Positions 42,301-54,422 of a stretch of 64,000 nt of DNA are shown here, piece by piece (position 1 is the first letter of the stretch; every line of letters starts with the position of its first letter). Source of the DNA: Xiphias gladius (Eukaryota > Chordata > Actinopteri > Istiophoriformes > Xiphiidae); NCBI RefSeq assembly GCF_016859285.1, contig NC_053415.1, forward strand, positions 11,042,501-11,106,500, in the 5' to 3' direction. Position numbers and translations under genes: made by a program. The notes below the pieces were generated by a model, which did no database searches, was not told where the DNA came from, and worked only from the letters and a program-made list of their open reading frames with translations.

Positions 42301-43243
42301 TGGCCACAGGATAATGGAAGTGAATTACAATTTATTGACTGTTTGAAATTTCAATTAATCTGAGAATGGTAAACAGAAAAAACAGCCAGATGATTAATAT
42401 TGGTTTGAACATATATTGCTTGAAAAACTGTATGTCAGCTTAGTGGTCAAGGTTCAACTATCAGGAGTGTGGATGCCTGTTACCAGCATTCACTGGCTGT
42501 GCTGATCCTGACTTTTATTTAGAGGAAGTCAAGACACAAAAAAAAAGAATTGATTTTGCACTGACACGACATGACATTTCTTTTTTGTAAAATGATAATG
42601 AAACTATTTCACTACAAGAAAAACTGAGGGACGTCTTCTGACTTCTTGAGTGTTGAATTATCAGTATACTACTGCGTAGGGCTGCAGGTAACAATTATTT
42701 TCAGTGATGAATAAGGTGACAAGGGTTTTTTTGTTTGGTTTGTTTGTTTTTTGATTGATGGATATATGGTTTTGTTTTTGTTAAAGTGTTGGAAAATAGT
42801 CAAAAAAGAGGCTAAGCTGATTCAGCATCATTGTTTTGTACAAATAACTGTCCAAAATCAAAATTGTTTAATTTACAATTATATAAAACAGAGTAAAGCA
42901 TTAAATTATCACCTTTGAGAAGCTGGAACCAACAAATTATTTGTCATGTTTGCTTGATAAATAAATTACTAAAACACCTTTTAAAGGATTTTCTGTCAGT
43001 CGACTAATCAAGTAATTGACTAATTTTTCAGGACTAATCCTGTGAAACAGTAATAACAGGCCTCAGAGTTGTTCGGTGGTTTATCTTAAGTTAGTATTTA
43101 AACATATCATACATTGTTTTCTTTTTCCACAGACACTGAGCAGACTCAAACCTTCACAGAAACAAGCAGCAGATCACTAGAGACCACCAGGCTGTCTACT
43201 GAGCCGCTCACCTCCACCCTTGTTGTAGCCACCACTGAGGCCA

Positions 43244-43276
<33 letters not shown>

Positions 43277-43463
43277 GCAGTAGTAGTAGCAGTAGCAGCA
43301 TCAGCAGCAACAGCAGCAGCACCAGCACCAGCACCAGCAGCAGCAGAAGCAGCAGCAGCAGCCGCAACAGCAGCAGCAGCAGTAGCACCAGCAGCACCAG
43401 CAGCATCACCAGCAGCACCAGCAGCAGCACCAGCAGCAACAGCAGCAGCACCAGCACCAGCAC

Positions 43464-43514
<51 letters not shown>

Positions 43515-46500
43515 CAGTAGTAGTAGTAGCAGCAGCAGCAGCAGCAGCAGGGACTGGAAGGACATCGTTAGCACAGACCAGGTGCCGGACGTCTCCCATG
43601 CTGTATCCTGGGACGCCAGGTCCTGGATGTCGACAGAGGATGCCAGCCTGCCCCAGGACAGCCCAGACAGCACTCTGTCGCTGGGGGATACCACAGCCTT
43701 GGTGTCGGAGACAGCCGTTCACACCGACCGCACCTACACTTCCACCACCGTAAGCCGAGCTGGGGAGAGGACCCTGCTGTCTGTCACCTCCTCCTCCAGT
43801 AACAGCACCTCCTCTGTATTTACAGAGGACTCCAACTCCCATCAGTCCCCCTCTACCTGGGGTACAGAGACTGAGGACTACACCCACAGTGCGCTGTCCA
43901 CTAGGACTGACAGCAGGGGCACAACAGACCAGCAAATAACTCAATCCTTTAAGGTGGTGGTTTCAGAGACTGGGAGCCCAGCGGGGTCCAGAGGAACCCA
44001 GAGTTTAACTGGACCACCTAATGCCACCCAGCATCAGCATACCTCAGCGTCTGAGGAGACCTCCGACTCGACACCACCTCTCAGAGTGACAGAGCTCAGC
44101 ACTGACCAATCTGAAGTGTCGGTTTCTTCCACACCTCCTGTCACCTCAGCCGCAGGAAGTCCTACCAACGTCTCAGGGACAGACCTGGATTCAGGCTCTA
44201 ATGTTGGAACCTCCACGGAGTCTTCCACAGCAAGCCACAGCTCCAGCACTCAGAACCAGGGGAGCACAGAGTGGCTGTCATCCCACACCGGAGAGGACAG
44301 CATCGGCTTGGGGCTGACCACAGCGCCCCCTACAGTCAGTAGCTATACATCTAAAATGGACGGCTCTCTGACCGACACACCAGTGATGGTTACTGAGATC
44401 TCCCTCACAACCACACCTGTTCCTGTTACAGAAAGGTGCATTGTATTTATTGTTTATTAATATTTGTGCTTATCAGTGGTTCAAGAAAAGAGTTGGATTT
44501 GTCTTTTACAAATATTTTATATTAGAAAACATTCAAACTTTTAAAGCTTTAAAGCAATGCAGCAGGTTTGTAAGCTTCCGTCAGAGGCTCCAGCGCGCCT
44601 GCTTACTCTTTAGTGAGCTTTAGCTAGAGCTTTCACTATGTTGAGTGACCAGTAAAGTTGTAATTTCCATCCTGAGGTGAACTAGCCAGTGTTGTAAAGA
44701 AGAAAATGTTACGTGCTCTTTTCACTGGGAGAGACTTGACTGATATATTTTCTCTTTAACAGATCACAGATTACAGAGGAAGACACAGTCAGAGCCTCTG
44801 CCACCACCACCAACCCCCCCACCAGCACCACCCAAACCACCTCTCCTCTACCCGCAACCTCATCCTCCACGTTCAGCAGCACCAGTAGCAGCTCAACTGC
44901 AGAGGTACACCCTGAGACCAACATCCCATACACTACACCTTCCACCACAGCTTCCACCCTGGCCCTGCAGACCTCTACAGTGCACCCAACTTACCGTGTG
45001 TCACCGAGCCAAACCCAGGGGGCCTCAACTGGACTCGCCCATCCCACAAACGTCACCACCCTGCAGATAGAAACAAGCACAGGCACTCTGGGAGTTACCA
45101 CCCCTCATAGCCAGTACATCACCACCACCTACGCCCACAGCACCACAACCAGGAGTACAGAGGTTCTGCACACCACCGGGAAACAGACAGACAGGGGAAC
45201 CACAGCGCTGGTGGTGACACCATCACCCACTGACATCCGGCCCACCAAGGCACAACCACCACCAAGTGAGTTCACACTCTTCTTTCACTGTCAGTAGCGA
45301 GCCTTGACAAGCAGTTTTCAAAGCAAGAATGTCTCTTGATACTCACGTTCTCTTTTCCTCGCGTAGCTGTGGTTACTACCGCATTTTCATGCTAGCTAAT
45401 ACCTTCTTTTATTTACCATATCTGAATGTAAATGTAAAAAATTGATCAGGTCATGTATGCTGGAATTTTACAGAATTTTACCTGACAAAGACCTACCAAA
45501 CAGAAGATGTTCAGTACAACAAAACTAAAGACTTTTATGTTCTGTGTCAGTCAGTGATTGAAGCCCGACACAGATTGATGTGGATGTAAGTTATACTATA
45601 TTACAGCTAAAAGATGTTTTTGGTGGTTATAGAACTATGAAAAGTGGACTGAATGTAACTGCAGAACTCAGATGCACATCTGCACAACTTGTCTAAACCT
45701 AAAAAAATAGTATTTATTGAGGCTATTATAAGGTATAAGAGGTATCATTGAGAACGCCGGATTCTGCAAGATTTTTCAAATTACCAGAGATCTTTGCTCT
45801 CTGGACTGGAGAAGGCGCTTCCTTGTAGTTGATGAACTTTCAAGTGATGCCTTTGTGGGAAAATCCCCTTATGTGCAAACTAAAGGGAAAGACTTTGTTG
45901 CTGATTGTAGTGCAGTGATCTTTCCTCTCGATTGTACGAGTGCAGTACTGGGAACAATGCAAGACGGCACACCTATCACAAAAATAGAAGAATACTGAAA
46001 TTAGGTCAGGTGTGAAAATGCGCATAATAAACAATTCGCATCTTGAGATTGGTAAGGCACTTAACTTTTTAAGGGTTCAGTTGCATTTATTTCACGGTGA
46101 AATGCCTGCTGTCCTGTCTGAACTCCAGGAAACCCCTGTGTGTCCAACCCTTGTATGAACGGAGGGATGTGTGTCAGCTATGAAGGGCATCACTACACCT
46201 GTCACTGTCAGCAGGCATGGACAGGACCGAACTGCAACCAGGGTGAGCTTCTCGTCTCTTCTCTTCTTCCTGACTGTTTGATAACAACAGTGTCGGTGTG
46301 CTTACCCCTCGGGTTTTCCAACCTCAGCATGAAACTTCAGAAACATATTTCAGACTGACCTGTAGTGCTGAGGGTTAAGATTAGGTTTGAGGTTTGTAGA
46401 TTCGGTGAAGACCCTTTCAAATTTAATATTGTAATACCTTTATGTTCCGTGTGTCCAGACATCAATGAATGTGAGAGGGACCCCTGCCCACTTGGCTCCA

Positions 46501-49500
46501 CGTGCGTGAACACACGAGGCTCCTTCAGCTGTGAATGTCCCATTGGCTTAGACCTCGAGGACGGACGTACCTGCACCACAGGTAAGATCCCTGTATATGT
46601 AAACACAGATATTATTTACTATCTCTCTACTTTAGTTATTTTCTCAAAGGCCTTATTTTGATTTTTTTTTCCCTCCACAGCAAAGACATTTCTGGGAACT
46701 TTCAGTATTAACAGACTGCCACACGACCCTGTTATATTCAAGAGCGCCACCGTGCATGAGATCCAGAGAGAGATTATTCAGCTGGTGAGAGGGAGTCCAC
46801 AGCACTGCATCTTCTCTGCTCACTTCTGAGAAAATCTTTCCTTGGCTTATACGTGTTATATTTGATATACACCCTCTTCCTGTCTTCACTGCAGCTCAAT
46901 GCCTCATTGTCAGTCTTTCAAGGTTACAGCCGCTCAACTCTGAGTAAGAAGTAAGTTCTTGCAATCACTAAACCATTCAACTTCTGTAATTTTTCAGTAC
47001 GTTGTTAATATATTTTCAAAAAAGCAAAACATAGTTATATGAGAAAGAAAAGCTGAATTTTTATGTGTCGGGATTGCGAAATGTTTAAGACTAAATGGTG
47101 CAACGTGGACATTTTTGTCGGTATAGACCTCTGCACTGACCTCTGACCTCCTCCCCACAGAGAGGAGGACGGGGTTCGTATCTCAGCTGTGAACATGTTT
47201 TCTGTCTCCACTGATGTGACGAGTGCTGAAGTCTACAACAGCATCCAGATGACTCTCAGCAACTGCAGCTCCTCGTTGGCCCACTGCCGCATGGTCCTGC
47301 ACCACCAGCTCACTTATCACGGTAAATGTTATCGCCACAGCCACATTGTAATGAACATACTAATGCTCATCTCTGCTTTTTTAGACCAAATATTAATCGT
47401 TTTTTCAACTACACCTCCTGTAAACAGGATTGACGGGTCGCTAGAAAAAGTGAATAATTTGTTTGCAGCCACTAGAGGGCAGAACGTAGCTGTAAATGAT
47501 CCCATGTGACAGAAACCGTGATGCATTGGTGAAAATGTTACACCGTTAAAGCTATAAAACTTCAAAACATCGCACAGCTGTTGTATTTCGCACATTTCCT
47601 ACTGCAAGGAATCCTATAATAGCATCAAAGGACAACAGCGAAATACCATAAAATATTATAATATGCAATAAGATTGAGCTGACATATACGGTGGTAGCTT
47701 TATGTAGGATGGTTGTTGTGAACCCGAACGGTAGATTAAAAAATACTGACCTCTTGAGATGAAACCTGGCAGTGAAGGATAAACAAAGAAGGCAAATGTT
47801 TGGTGTTTTCTGACTTCTTGGACTTCTCATGTAATCCAGTTTGGGATCAGGCTCCCGTGTCATTACATTCATGACTAATTCACACTGTCCACAATTCCAG
47901 TGGAGAGTCTGTGTGTGGCTCAGAAGACCCAGTGTGATACAGAGCGCTCCAGCTGCACAGACAGCAGTGGCACAGCCTACTGCCGGTGTCTTCAAGGATA
48001 CTACAAACACAATCCCGACGACTCGTCCTGCCTTAGTAAGCTCTTTTTCTCTCTTTGCTAACGCTCAGACACAAAGGGCGCTGGCTGTCAAAACTATCCA
48101 ACTACTTATTGTGAGTGCAGAATACAGAAATGACCAAAAATACACAAAATGATAAATAGATATCTTATATAATTAAAATGTTATATTCAAAAAGCAGGTG
48201 ACAGTCAAGTTAGCTTCTCCTTCCTCACTAAAACAAAATACAGGGGGACAAGAAGATTCTTCTAAATTTCACATGAAATTCATCCAAATGAAGAATATTG
48301 AATAAAAGCAAAGCAATCTTTGCTTTTTAGCCTCTTATACCAAACACGTGTAATTGGACGTTTTCTGAACAAAATGTTTTGTTTCAGGATGTGGGGATGG
48401 CTACAAGCTGGAAAACGGCACCTGTGTCCCGTAAGTTCAGCTTCAAATTTTTTTTCCCCTCAGACTATCACTCAGGTTACATGGACAGATTTAAGATCAC
48501 ATACTCACTGCAGATTCTGTCTGTTCTTTTCAGGTGCATGTTTGGATTTGGAGGATTCAACTGTGGAAATTGTAAGCGACTTTTACCAAGTAAATTGGTA
48601 AAAACTTTACCAGAACAAATGGATTAATCAGCTTTAACAGAAGATTCAGTCATTTCCTATTGTGATCTTTACATTTTTAAATTCTTTGCAGTTTACAAGC
48701 TGATTGCAGTGGTGGTGTCACCTGTGGGGGGCATCCTGCTCCTCGTCCTCGTCATCGCTCTAATTGTTACCTGCTGCAAGTAAGACTGCTGACATGTTAG
48801 CATAAAACACCTTCCTTGTTTTCTTATTTATTTCAACTCGTTAGATAAACCGACATTTTCTTGATACCCGTGGCGTAATCTACCTCTGTCTACCTTATTT
48901 GTAGTTAACGATTCAAAAATACAGAAACAAGTGATTCTAGACTATATAACAATTATAATAATCCGTTGGCAGAATGTTTACTTAAGGGATCAATTCACCC
49001 AAAAAAAAAAAACAACTCAACTCAACTCACTTTTCTCGCTTTGGATGGTTTAATGAAGGATTAACCTTTTTAAATGTTTGATCTCCCAGAAAAGATAAGA
49101 ATGACATCAATAAGATCATCTTCAAGAGTGGAGACCTGCAGATGTCTCCTTATGCTGACTTCGCCAAAAATAACCGCATATCCATGGAGTGGGGCAGAGA
49201 GACCATAGAGATGCAAGAGAACGGCAGCACCAAGAACCTGCTGCAGATGACTGACATTTACTACTCTGTAAGGAGACTTATAATACACTTCTTATTTTTC
49301 TCCCATTCCTAGATTTTATTTTATTGCTCAAGTTTAGTTTTTATGTGTGTGGACACAACTGATAACTCATTATACTAGACAAGAGGAAACTGTCAATTAA
49401 AAACATGTCATATCAATTTTTTCTCTCTTTCTGGGCCTATTCCCTCAGCCCGCACTGCGTAACTCAGACCTGGAGAGAAATGGCCTATACCCGTTCCCGG

Positions 49501-49592
49501 GTCTGCCGGGCTCTCGCCACTCCTGCATCTACCCCGCGCAGTGGAACCCCTCCTTCATTAGTGACGATTCGCGAAGAAGAGACTACTTCTGA
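36382..49592 (+). CDS. heg1: Protein HEG homolog 1 (heart of glass), mucin-like EGF receptor
   Basis: HEG1 is a type I membrane protein of endothelium and endocardium whose tail recruits KRIT1/CCM1 to junctions; zebrafish heart-of-glass mutants have dilated hearts. Exons: 36382-36655, 43133-44435, 44763-45265, 46129-46242, 46459-46581, 46681-46784, 46895-46950, 47161-47321, 47901-48035, 48388-48430, 48534-48571, 48692-48779, 49090-49267, 49449-49592. All phases agree, giving 1087 aa. In order: signal peptide ([18 protein letters not shown]); Ser/Thr mucin region (exons 1-3); an EGF repeat ([19 protein letters not shown]); a calcium-binding EGF ([18 protein letters not shown]); a SEA-like region (exons 6-8, inference); a six-Cys EGF-like exon; [11 protein letters not shown]; a transmembrane helix ([17 protein letters not shown]); and a cytoplasmic tail. 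The last residues, [15 protein letters not shown], match the KRIT1-binding terminus. The start is ATG 36382 with a purine at -3. Confidence 0.95.
37104..37175. repeat. Fragment of the GGGCTGCAA dispersed repeat
   Basis: It begins AGGGCTGTAACTAACAGTTA and then runs through TCTATTAATTTCTCCATTCATCAATGAA. This matches the first part of the longer copies at 16358 and 42678. Confidence 0.55.
38657..39999 (-). mobile_element. Decayed Tc1/mariner-like transposon
   Basis: Terminal inverted repeats are visible. The left end starts CACTACCGGTCAGTTTTAGA; the right end, read on the minus strand, starts CACTACCAGTAAAATTTTTT. Both then share TTTTT and GTTTTTA words. On the minus strand, transposase remnants are readable: QQNNDPEH (39050-39073), corresponding to the family's QQDNDPKH, and [17 protein letters not shown] (about 38950-39000), the family's PDLNPIE motif that carries the catalytic Glu. 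The catalytic Asp is replaced by Asn, stops interrupt the frame, and the spacing is shorter than DD34E. It is a dead copy. An internal palindrome sits at 39679-39827. Confidence 0.85.
39679..39827. repeat. Inverted repeat inside the Tc1 relic
   Basis: The left arm contains GACCATCTTGCGATGGAATC and ACACCAGCCACGATGCC. The right arm (39782-39827) in reverse complement contains GACCGTCTTGTGATGGGATC and ACACCAGCCGTGACGCC. Arms are about 45 bases, separated by about 60. It could fold into one long hairpin and may be a second, nested non-autonomous element. Confidence 0.8.
41400..41740. repeat. Dispersed non-coding fish repeat
   Basis: Segments such as ACATTTAGCAGCTAAAGAGC, GGTGGAGAACAAAACAGAGC and TAAAAGGAGAGTAAATAT are familiar to me from a common interspersed repeat in perciform-type fish genomes. 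It ends near an A run and GCACCTTTAAAG at about 41728-41739. No coding content. Confidence 0.45.
42678..43050. repeat. GGGCTGCAG dispersed repeat next to heg1 exon 2
   Basis: It starts AGGGCTGCAGGTAACAATTA and runs through GAGAAGCTGGAACCAACAAA, then TCAGTCGACTAATCAAGTAA and GACTAATTTTTCAGGACTAA. It matches the family also seen at 16358 and 37104. It ends only about 80 bases before the splice acceptor of heg1 exon 2. Confidence 0.7.
43243..43551 (+). repeat. heg1: AGC trinucleotide repeat coding poly-serine in heg1
   Basis: About 103 consecutive codons are AGC/AGT with a few ACC, AAC, ATC, AGA and CGC codons, giving a Ser-rich run with scattered Thr, Asn and Arg in the mucin domain. A segment beginning AACAGCAGCAGCACCAGCAC occurs at 43309 and again at 43438, exactly 129 bases (43 codons) apart, so the tract grew partly by in-frame duplication. 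Reverse frames give poly-Leu and poly-Ala and are not genes. Confidence 0.95.
47469..47482 (+). promoter_or_regulatory. CTCF-consensus-like site in heg1 intron 8
   Basis: CCACTAGAGGGCAG fits the commonly quoted CTCF core CCASYAGRKGGCRS at every position. A one-mismatch match on the minus strand (CCACCAGAGGGTGC) lies near 42285-42298. Similar words also occur in fish repeats, so binding is uncertain. Confidence 0.4.
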
Positions 49593-49611
49593 CTGCCCCA
49601 CCTTGAATGAA

Positions 49612-49647
<36 letters not shown>

Positions 49648-50543
49648 CAGAAACTCGTGTGTCATGACGGTTTTTATTACAGTTTTTATCACATGCTAAT
49701 GTGTGAGTCTCACTGTTTTTCAAAACCCATTTGGCCATCTGCATTCAGGGCTGCACATTAATTATGTAAATGTGCATATATTCTTCTGTGTGTGTGGGTG
49801 TGTCTCAATATTATGGAAGAACACATTTTTGCAAGTAAAATGTGTTCTTGTGTGTCTATTTCAGTATTTTTTGCATTTTTCACCTCATTTACTTCAACTC
49901 ACATGTACTTTACATCGCTGCAGTGGATGTTAAAGATTGTTTAATGTGGTTGTTAAACGATTCTCCTTTAATTCACTGTCTTTGCAGACACTTGAAATGT
50001 GCTTAGGGTAGGCAATTCACTAGCGTAAACATCATGCCTGGCAATGCAGTGCAGATTTGCTTGGGGGAAAAAAGCATTAATGCACCATGATAAATAAAAG
50101 AAGAAATGATGTTCACTGTGTTCACCCACTGTGCTCACAGAAATGAGTGTGATATACTGGCTGCCAGCAATTTGGGAAATAACATTTCACTTAAATTGAT
50201 GTAGTAGTAATGTAAACTACCTGCGATGTGTAGCAAATAGACTAGAACGTGCAAAAACATTGATACTTTAAGGTCCTTTAAGTGCTGATATGTGGAGATG
50301 TGTGTGTCACTGCTGTGATGTGGAAATAATCAGTTTCCCTCGTATGGATGGAACATGACAATAACGAACCACTGAAGGTTGCACAAAGTTCGGTTTTACA
50401 CCAACGTAAACCGAGGAACGACTTCGTAATCCGATGCTAATGTTTATTTATTCCCTGTATGTCTAAATCCTTGACATGTAGCATGATGGACATCTCATTC
50501 ATACTCACTGACAGACTTTAGAGGGATAGACCTGTGGCTTTAA

Positions 50544-50634
<91 letters not shown>

Positions 50635-50900
50635 CAAGCGAGTGTGTGCATATCTCTTAAGTATTGGTGTTTTGCGAGATGTATGCGGGTATGTGTGAGG
50701 AATAATTATCTGCATACCAGAATGATCATAACTGTTGACGAGTGTTTGAATGTGAAGATGTATCATAATTAGCTATTTCTGACACGGAGTATTATTTTTA
50801 TGAGTATTTTCTTCCTTTGTGTTTGTATGATCTGTTGATTCTGGCGTTTTAGTCAGACGCGCTTATTTAAATAAAAATATTGCACAGCATTTTGTCTCTG
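49593..50900 (+). other. heg1: Probable heg1 3' UTR
   Basis: There is no coding sequence. A CA run (49616-49643) follows the stop directly. Candidate poly(A) signals are ATAAATAAAAGA near 50090 and AAATAAAAATAT near 50868. A TG microsatellite followed by GA repeats lies at 50547-50634. The true 3' end is not visible. Confidence 0.45.
50547..50634. repeat. (TG)n(AG)n compound microsatellite
   Basis: About 36 TG units are followed directly by about 7 AG units. Frames through it code Cys-Val or His-Thr and are not genes. Confidence 0.97.
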
Positions 50901-52930
50901 ACAAAATTATCTTTGAATTTTTTTTAAATCCTTGAAGTTTTTATTCTGTTGATGACACATGCTGTATTGTAGCTATTAGAGCTTGAGTCCATATTGTTAA
51001 AAATGAAAAAGTTCAATCAAAATAAACTATGTAAAAAATTAAATGTGTTAATGAAATGGTATTGCCCATAATTATACCGTCTTTTGGTACTGCATGACCA
51101 TTGGATCTTGAGTTAACACTTTGTCAAATCATATTGTCACTTTGAAATTACAGGAAACTGCACTGAAGTTATGAGCAAAGGCTGGGTTAGATAAAGCTTC
51201 AGAAGCTGTTATACAAGCTGAGCATGGTTGCAAACTTCCATACTAAGTGGAGGTGAAGGACTGGAGTTAACATTTTACTTTATTTCATATTTTGTTCTTA
51301 AATCCCAGTTATAATATACAGTACTTACAGCAGGATATCATGTCACTGGAGGACGTTTTGAATAATGCTTTCTTGCATGTTCTGGCAGCTTGTCCCAAAT
51401 GCAAGAGATGGAAAAAAGCACCTCTCATTTGTACAAACAAAATATATTCAAATATTTCCTCTTTTGTGGATAAAGTTTTTTACATGAACTCCAGTCCACC
51501 GAAGCTGGTTTCCTGTAGGTTGGTGTCTAACCACTGGTTAATCAACATATGGCTCACCACTACATTTGGATAATTTGATGACCCATTGCATGCTCGGATA
51601 AGACCCAGCCCCCAGTTACCCTGGAAAAGTTCACCTAAAAAGAAAACATTAATAAATGTCTGTACTGTCTGTCTGTAGTCCTCTTAAATATACGTACATT
51701 ATGTTGATCATGATGTTTGGCAGATGTATGGTAGCGCAAATAAATAGCTCCACATGTAGTGATAAAAAACCACAACCGCAAACAACAACACACTGAGTGA
51801 GCAACAGAAAAGAAACCAAAAGAACGATAGCATTAAACGGGGCTGATGCTTAAATGGGAAAAATTTTATAGTTATACATCATCTGGCGATTACACTTGTA
51901 CACACAGCAGTGATCGAAAGAGAAAAATGTCCGGCTTGTCTTTCTCAGGTGTCTTATCCTTTGCGATGCTGCTCACATAAGAGGCTGAGGCTGATGTGCT
52001 GTTGGAGGCACAAGGAAAATATGTTTAAAGTAATATATCTGTAACATGGAAAAAGCAAATAAATAGCCTCAAATTCAGTTGTGTGTCCAAGACAGGTGAG
52101 TGATTTTCTCAATAAAATCACAGTAAAAAGTATGACATGGCTCTGCTGCTGTACTAATGACAATGTGAATTATGCAGAATTTTTTTACAAGCTGTAAACG
52201 GAGCACAGGTCATTTTCACAGAAGGCATCATAACATGTGGCAGCAGGAAAAACACAGGAGTAAAAGTTGGTGGTGCCTGAATTCCTCTAACAAGTCGAAG
52301 TGTCTGCTGTGAAAAGGGCCTATTGACTGATATGCACGTTTTCTAATATCATTAACCCCAATAAAAAAACTGCCCATTTGCAACTGTGACAGCCAGGCTG
52401 CTTTTTTCGGTTTCATTTCCTGTGATTGCATAGCTAGCCGTTCTTTCCTCTGCCCGTGTTTACTTGTTGAAACCTCAAAACGTAACACACTGAGTGCTGT
52501 CCTGAAGCCCATTTTTATTTCATCGTGAAGCAGAGAGAGATTTCTTTTGCACTCATGTGGTGATGATGTGTTCTATATACTGTATCTACCGACGGGCAAG
52601 GTGCTATGCTACACTGATATTCTTTCCTTTGTGGGTGCAGTTGTTTACATAAATATGTATATGACTGTTCTGGTCTGTTTACAATGGTCTCCTGGTTTCC
52701 CTTAAGGTCTCCTATAAGGCTCGCGCGTCGAAGAGACCTTAACACACACACACACACAGAGGCACAACTACATTTGAATATTTTGACTTCTCTAAACCGC
52801 CAATGCAGCATCAATACATTGATCTGGGTGAGCAGGCTCTTATATGGCTCAATGGTCCTCTTATCTTCCTCACTCTCACTGCAAAAATCTGCCATGCGCA
52901 GATACTTGCGGGATATCTTGTGTGACGGTC
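50901..52930. other. Intergenic stretch between heg1 and the receptor cluster
   Basis: I see no supported gene on either strand. The short frames have no family resemblance. There is a short CA run at 52743-52760. The region from 52640 was checked for the missing N-terminus of the receptor relic that starts at about 52935, and nothing convincing was found. Confidence 0.55.
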
Positions 52931-52934
52931 AATT

Positions 52935-53601
52935 TTGTATTGTGTTTCTTTGCTTTTAATGTATTGTGAGTTAAAGGAACACAAGAGCTTTGAAATGTTT
53001 GTCATGTCGTGGGGGATTGTGCTGTGCTTTATGTATACCAGCATGATGTGTTATGTTTGGCTAAACTTCCTCCGCTACGCCCAGATTGTCCCTGCACAGG
53101 GAGCTTTGCTTCTTGGCGGGCCGCTTTTTTGGTTCATTAGTGCCGTGAATATTGCAGATGCGACATTTCGAAATTCACAGTGGCTTTGCTTACGTTAACA
53201 CCACATGCACTGAACCTCACATTGATGAACTGTACTTCTCAAGCCAAGTGTGTTTCTTCAGCATCGGCGTGCATATCCTGATCTGTCCGTGCATCGTGTC
53301 AGGTTCGAGCTTTTTCTCCCTGTATAGACACACGGGAAACGTGGCACACTCCGAGGACTCAAAGTCAGATGGGAGCCACCGTCACAGGCGTCACTCAGGG
53401 AGTGCTCTACTTCCGCCCTGACACTTTCCATCTGTTCGAGTCATTCACCTCCTCCCCAGCACTTTTCCCTCAGTGCTCTGGTCTCCCTCACGGTCACTTT
53501 GCTGCACATGTCAAGCACCACAGTCAACCTGGGCATCGGTCATGCGGTAATCAGGCAAAGGGCAGCCGATGTCTCGACAGCACTCAAAGCGCTGTAGTAA
53601 C
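52935..53601 (+). pseudogene. Degenerate taste-receptor-2-like GPCR
   Basis: Three pieces in different frames line up, in order, with the intact receptor at 56365-57318. The first is YVWLNFLRYAQIVPAQGALL at about 53047-53108, against WLNFFYYTQIVPAQRALF (third membrane segment). The second is FFSIGVHILICPCIVSGSSF with FSLYRHTGNV (about 53254-53343), against the fifth segment and RHMRRM. The third is GATVTGVTQGVLYF (about 53370-53411), then SLTVTLLHMSSTTVNLGIGH with RQRAAD (about 53487-53570), against FTVINVYMTGTTFNLGAGQ and RLRAAD. At least three frame changes separate them and the first two membrane segments are missing. The sequence has diverged far from the intact gene, so this is an old paralogue rather than a recent copy. 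Confidence 0.8.
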
Positions 53602-54422
53602 AAATGGTGTGAAATTGCACCCTGGCCAGTTGACATCAGGTGAAATAGCCACTACTCTAACTGTTGATGTCCAAATGTCAGCGTGATTATTGGTTGTATG
53701 ATAGGGTAGAAATCATGTCTGTACCGTGTGAGGTTTCATTTTGATGTCATATTTTATGCAACTCAAAAAAATACAAGTTACTATTTCATCCAGTGGGTTG
53801 TATTCTGGCAAAACACTGCTGGAAGAGGTTCATTTCATGCCGGGACAACCAACAGATAGTGTGCACGCAACAAGCAGTGACCAGAAACAAAAGAAACCAG
53901 AAAATGTCAACGCGTTTATTGTACAGGGCTTCTGATGGAACTCAAATGGAGGTCTGTGTAACCTTATCAATAAAGGGGCATTCCACCAATTGTGCACTTA
54001 AAGTTCAGTTCACTCATCATTAGGAGTACTAGTCAGTTCTGCGACAGTTTTCTGTCTTCTGCATCTCTGCAGGAGGTTTCCGAAGTTGGAAAACATAAGT
54101 CTGCTTTACAAACATGAGGTGTGGGGTCTGAAAGAAGTGGGCATTTAGGAGGCAGGGGTGTCCTATGAAAAGTCCTTGTGGCATTATGGGATGTAGAATC
54201 CTGTGTTTTGGGGGCTTGATGCATACTAGGGACTGAAAGTCAGGATATCTCAGTCTCTATTCGGTTTTGAAAATTTTTAAAATCTGTCTCCTCTCTAAAA
54301 GTGCAATACTAAATCGCTGGACTACCTCTTTAGGCCACTGTCCTTTTTACTAACTCACGACAGTACAGTTGCAAATTATCATGATCTACAAAACTGATCA
54401 ATACACAGAATAAAAACAAGGA

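Larger units (their letters stand above)
36656..43132 (+). other. heg1: heg1 intron 1, 6.5 kb
   Basis: No exon is needed here, because exon 1 (ending in phase 1) joins exon 2 to give Asp-Thr-Glu-Gln. The intron holds a decayed Tc1 element at 38657-39999, two dispersed-repeat copies (37104-37175 and 42678-43050) and another repeat at 41400-41740. Long first introns often hold enhancers, but none can be named from sequence. Confidence 0.65.

Noticed and set aside
43146..43944. Long minus-strand frames coding poly-leucine and poly-alanine (182 and 255 aa)
   Set aside because: They are the antisense of the AGC serine tract in heg1 exon 2. The plus strand has splice phases and family support; the minus strand has none.
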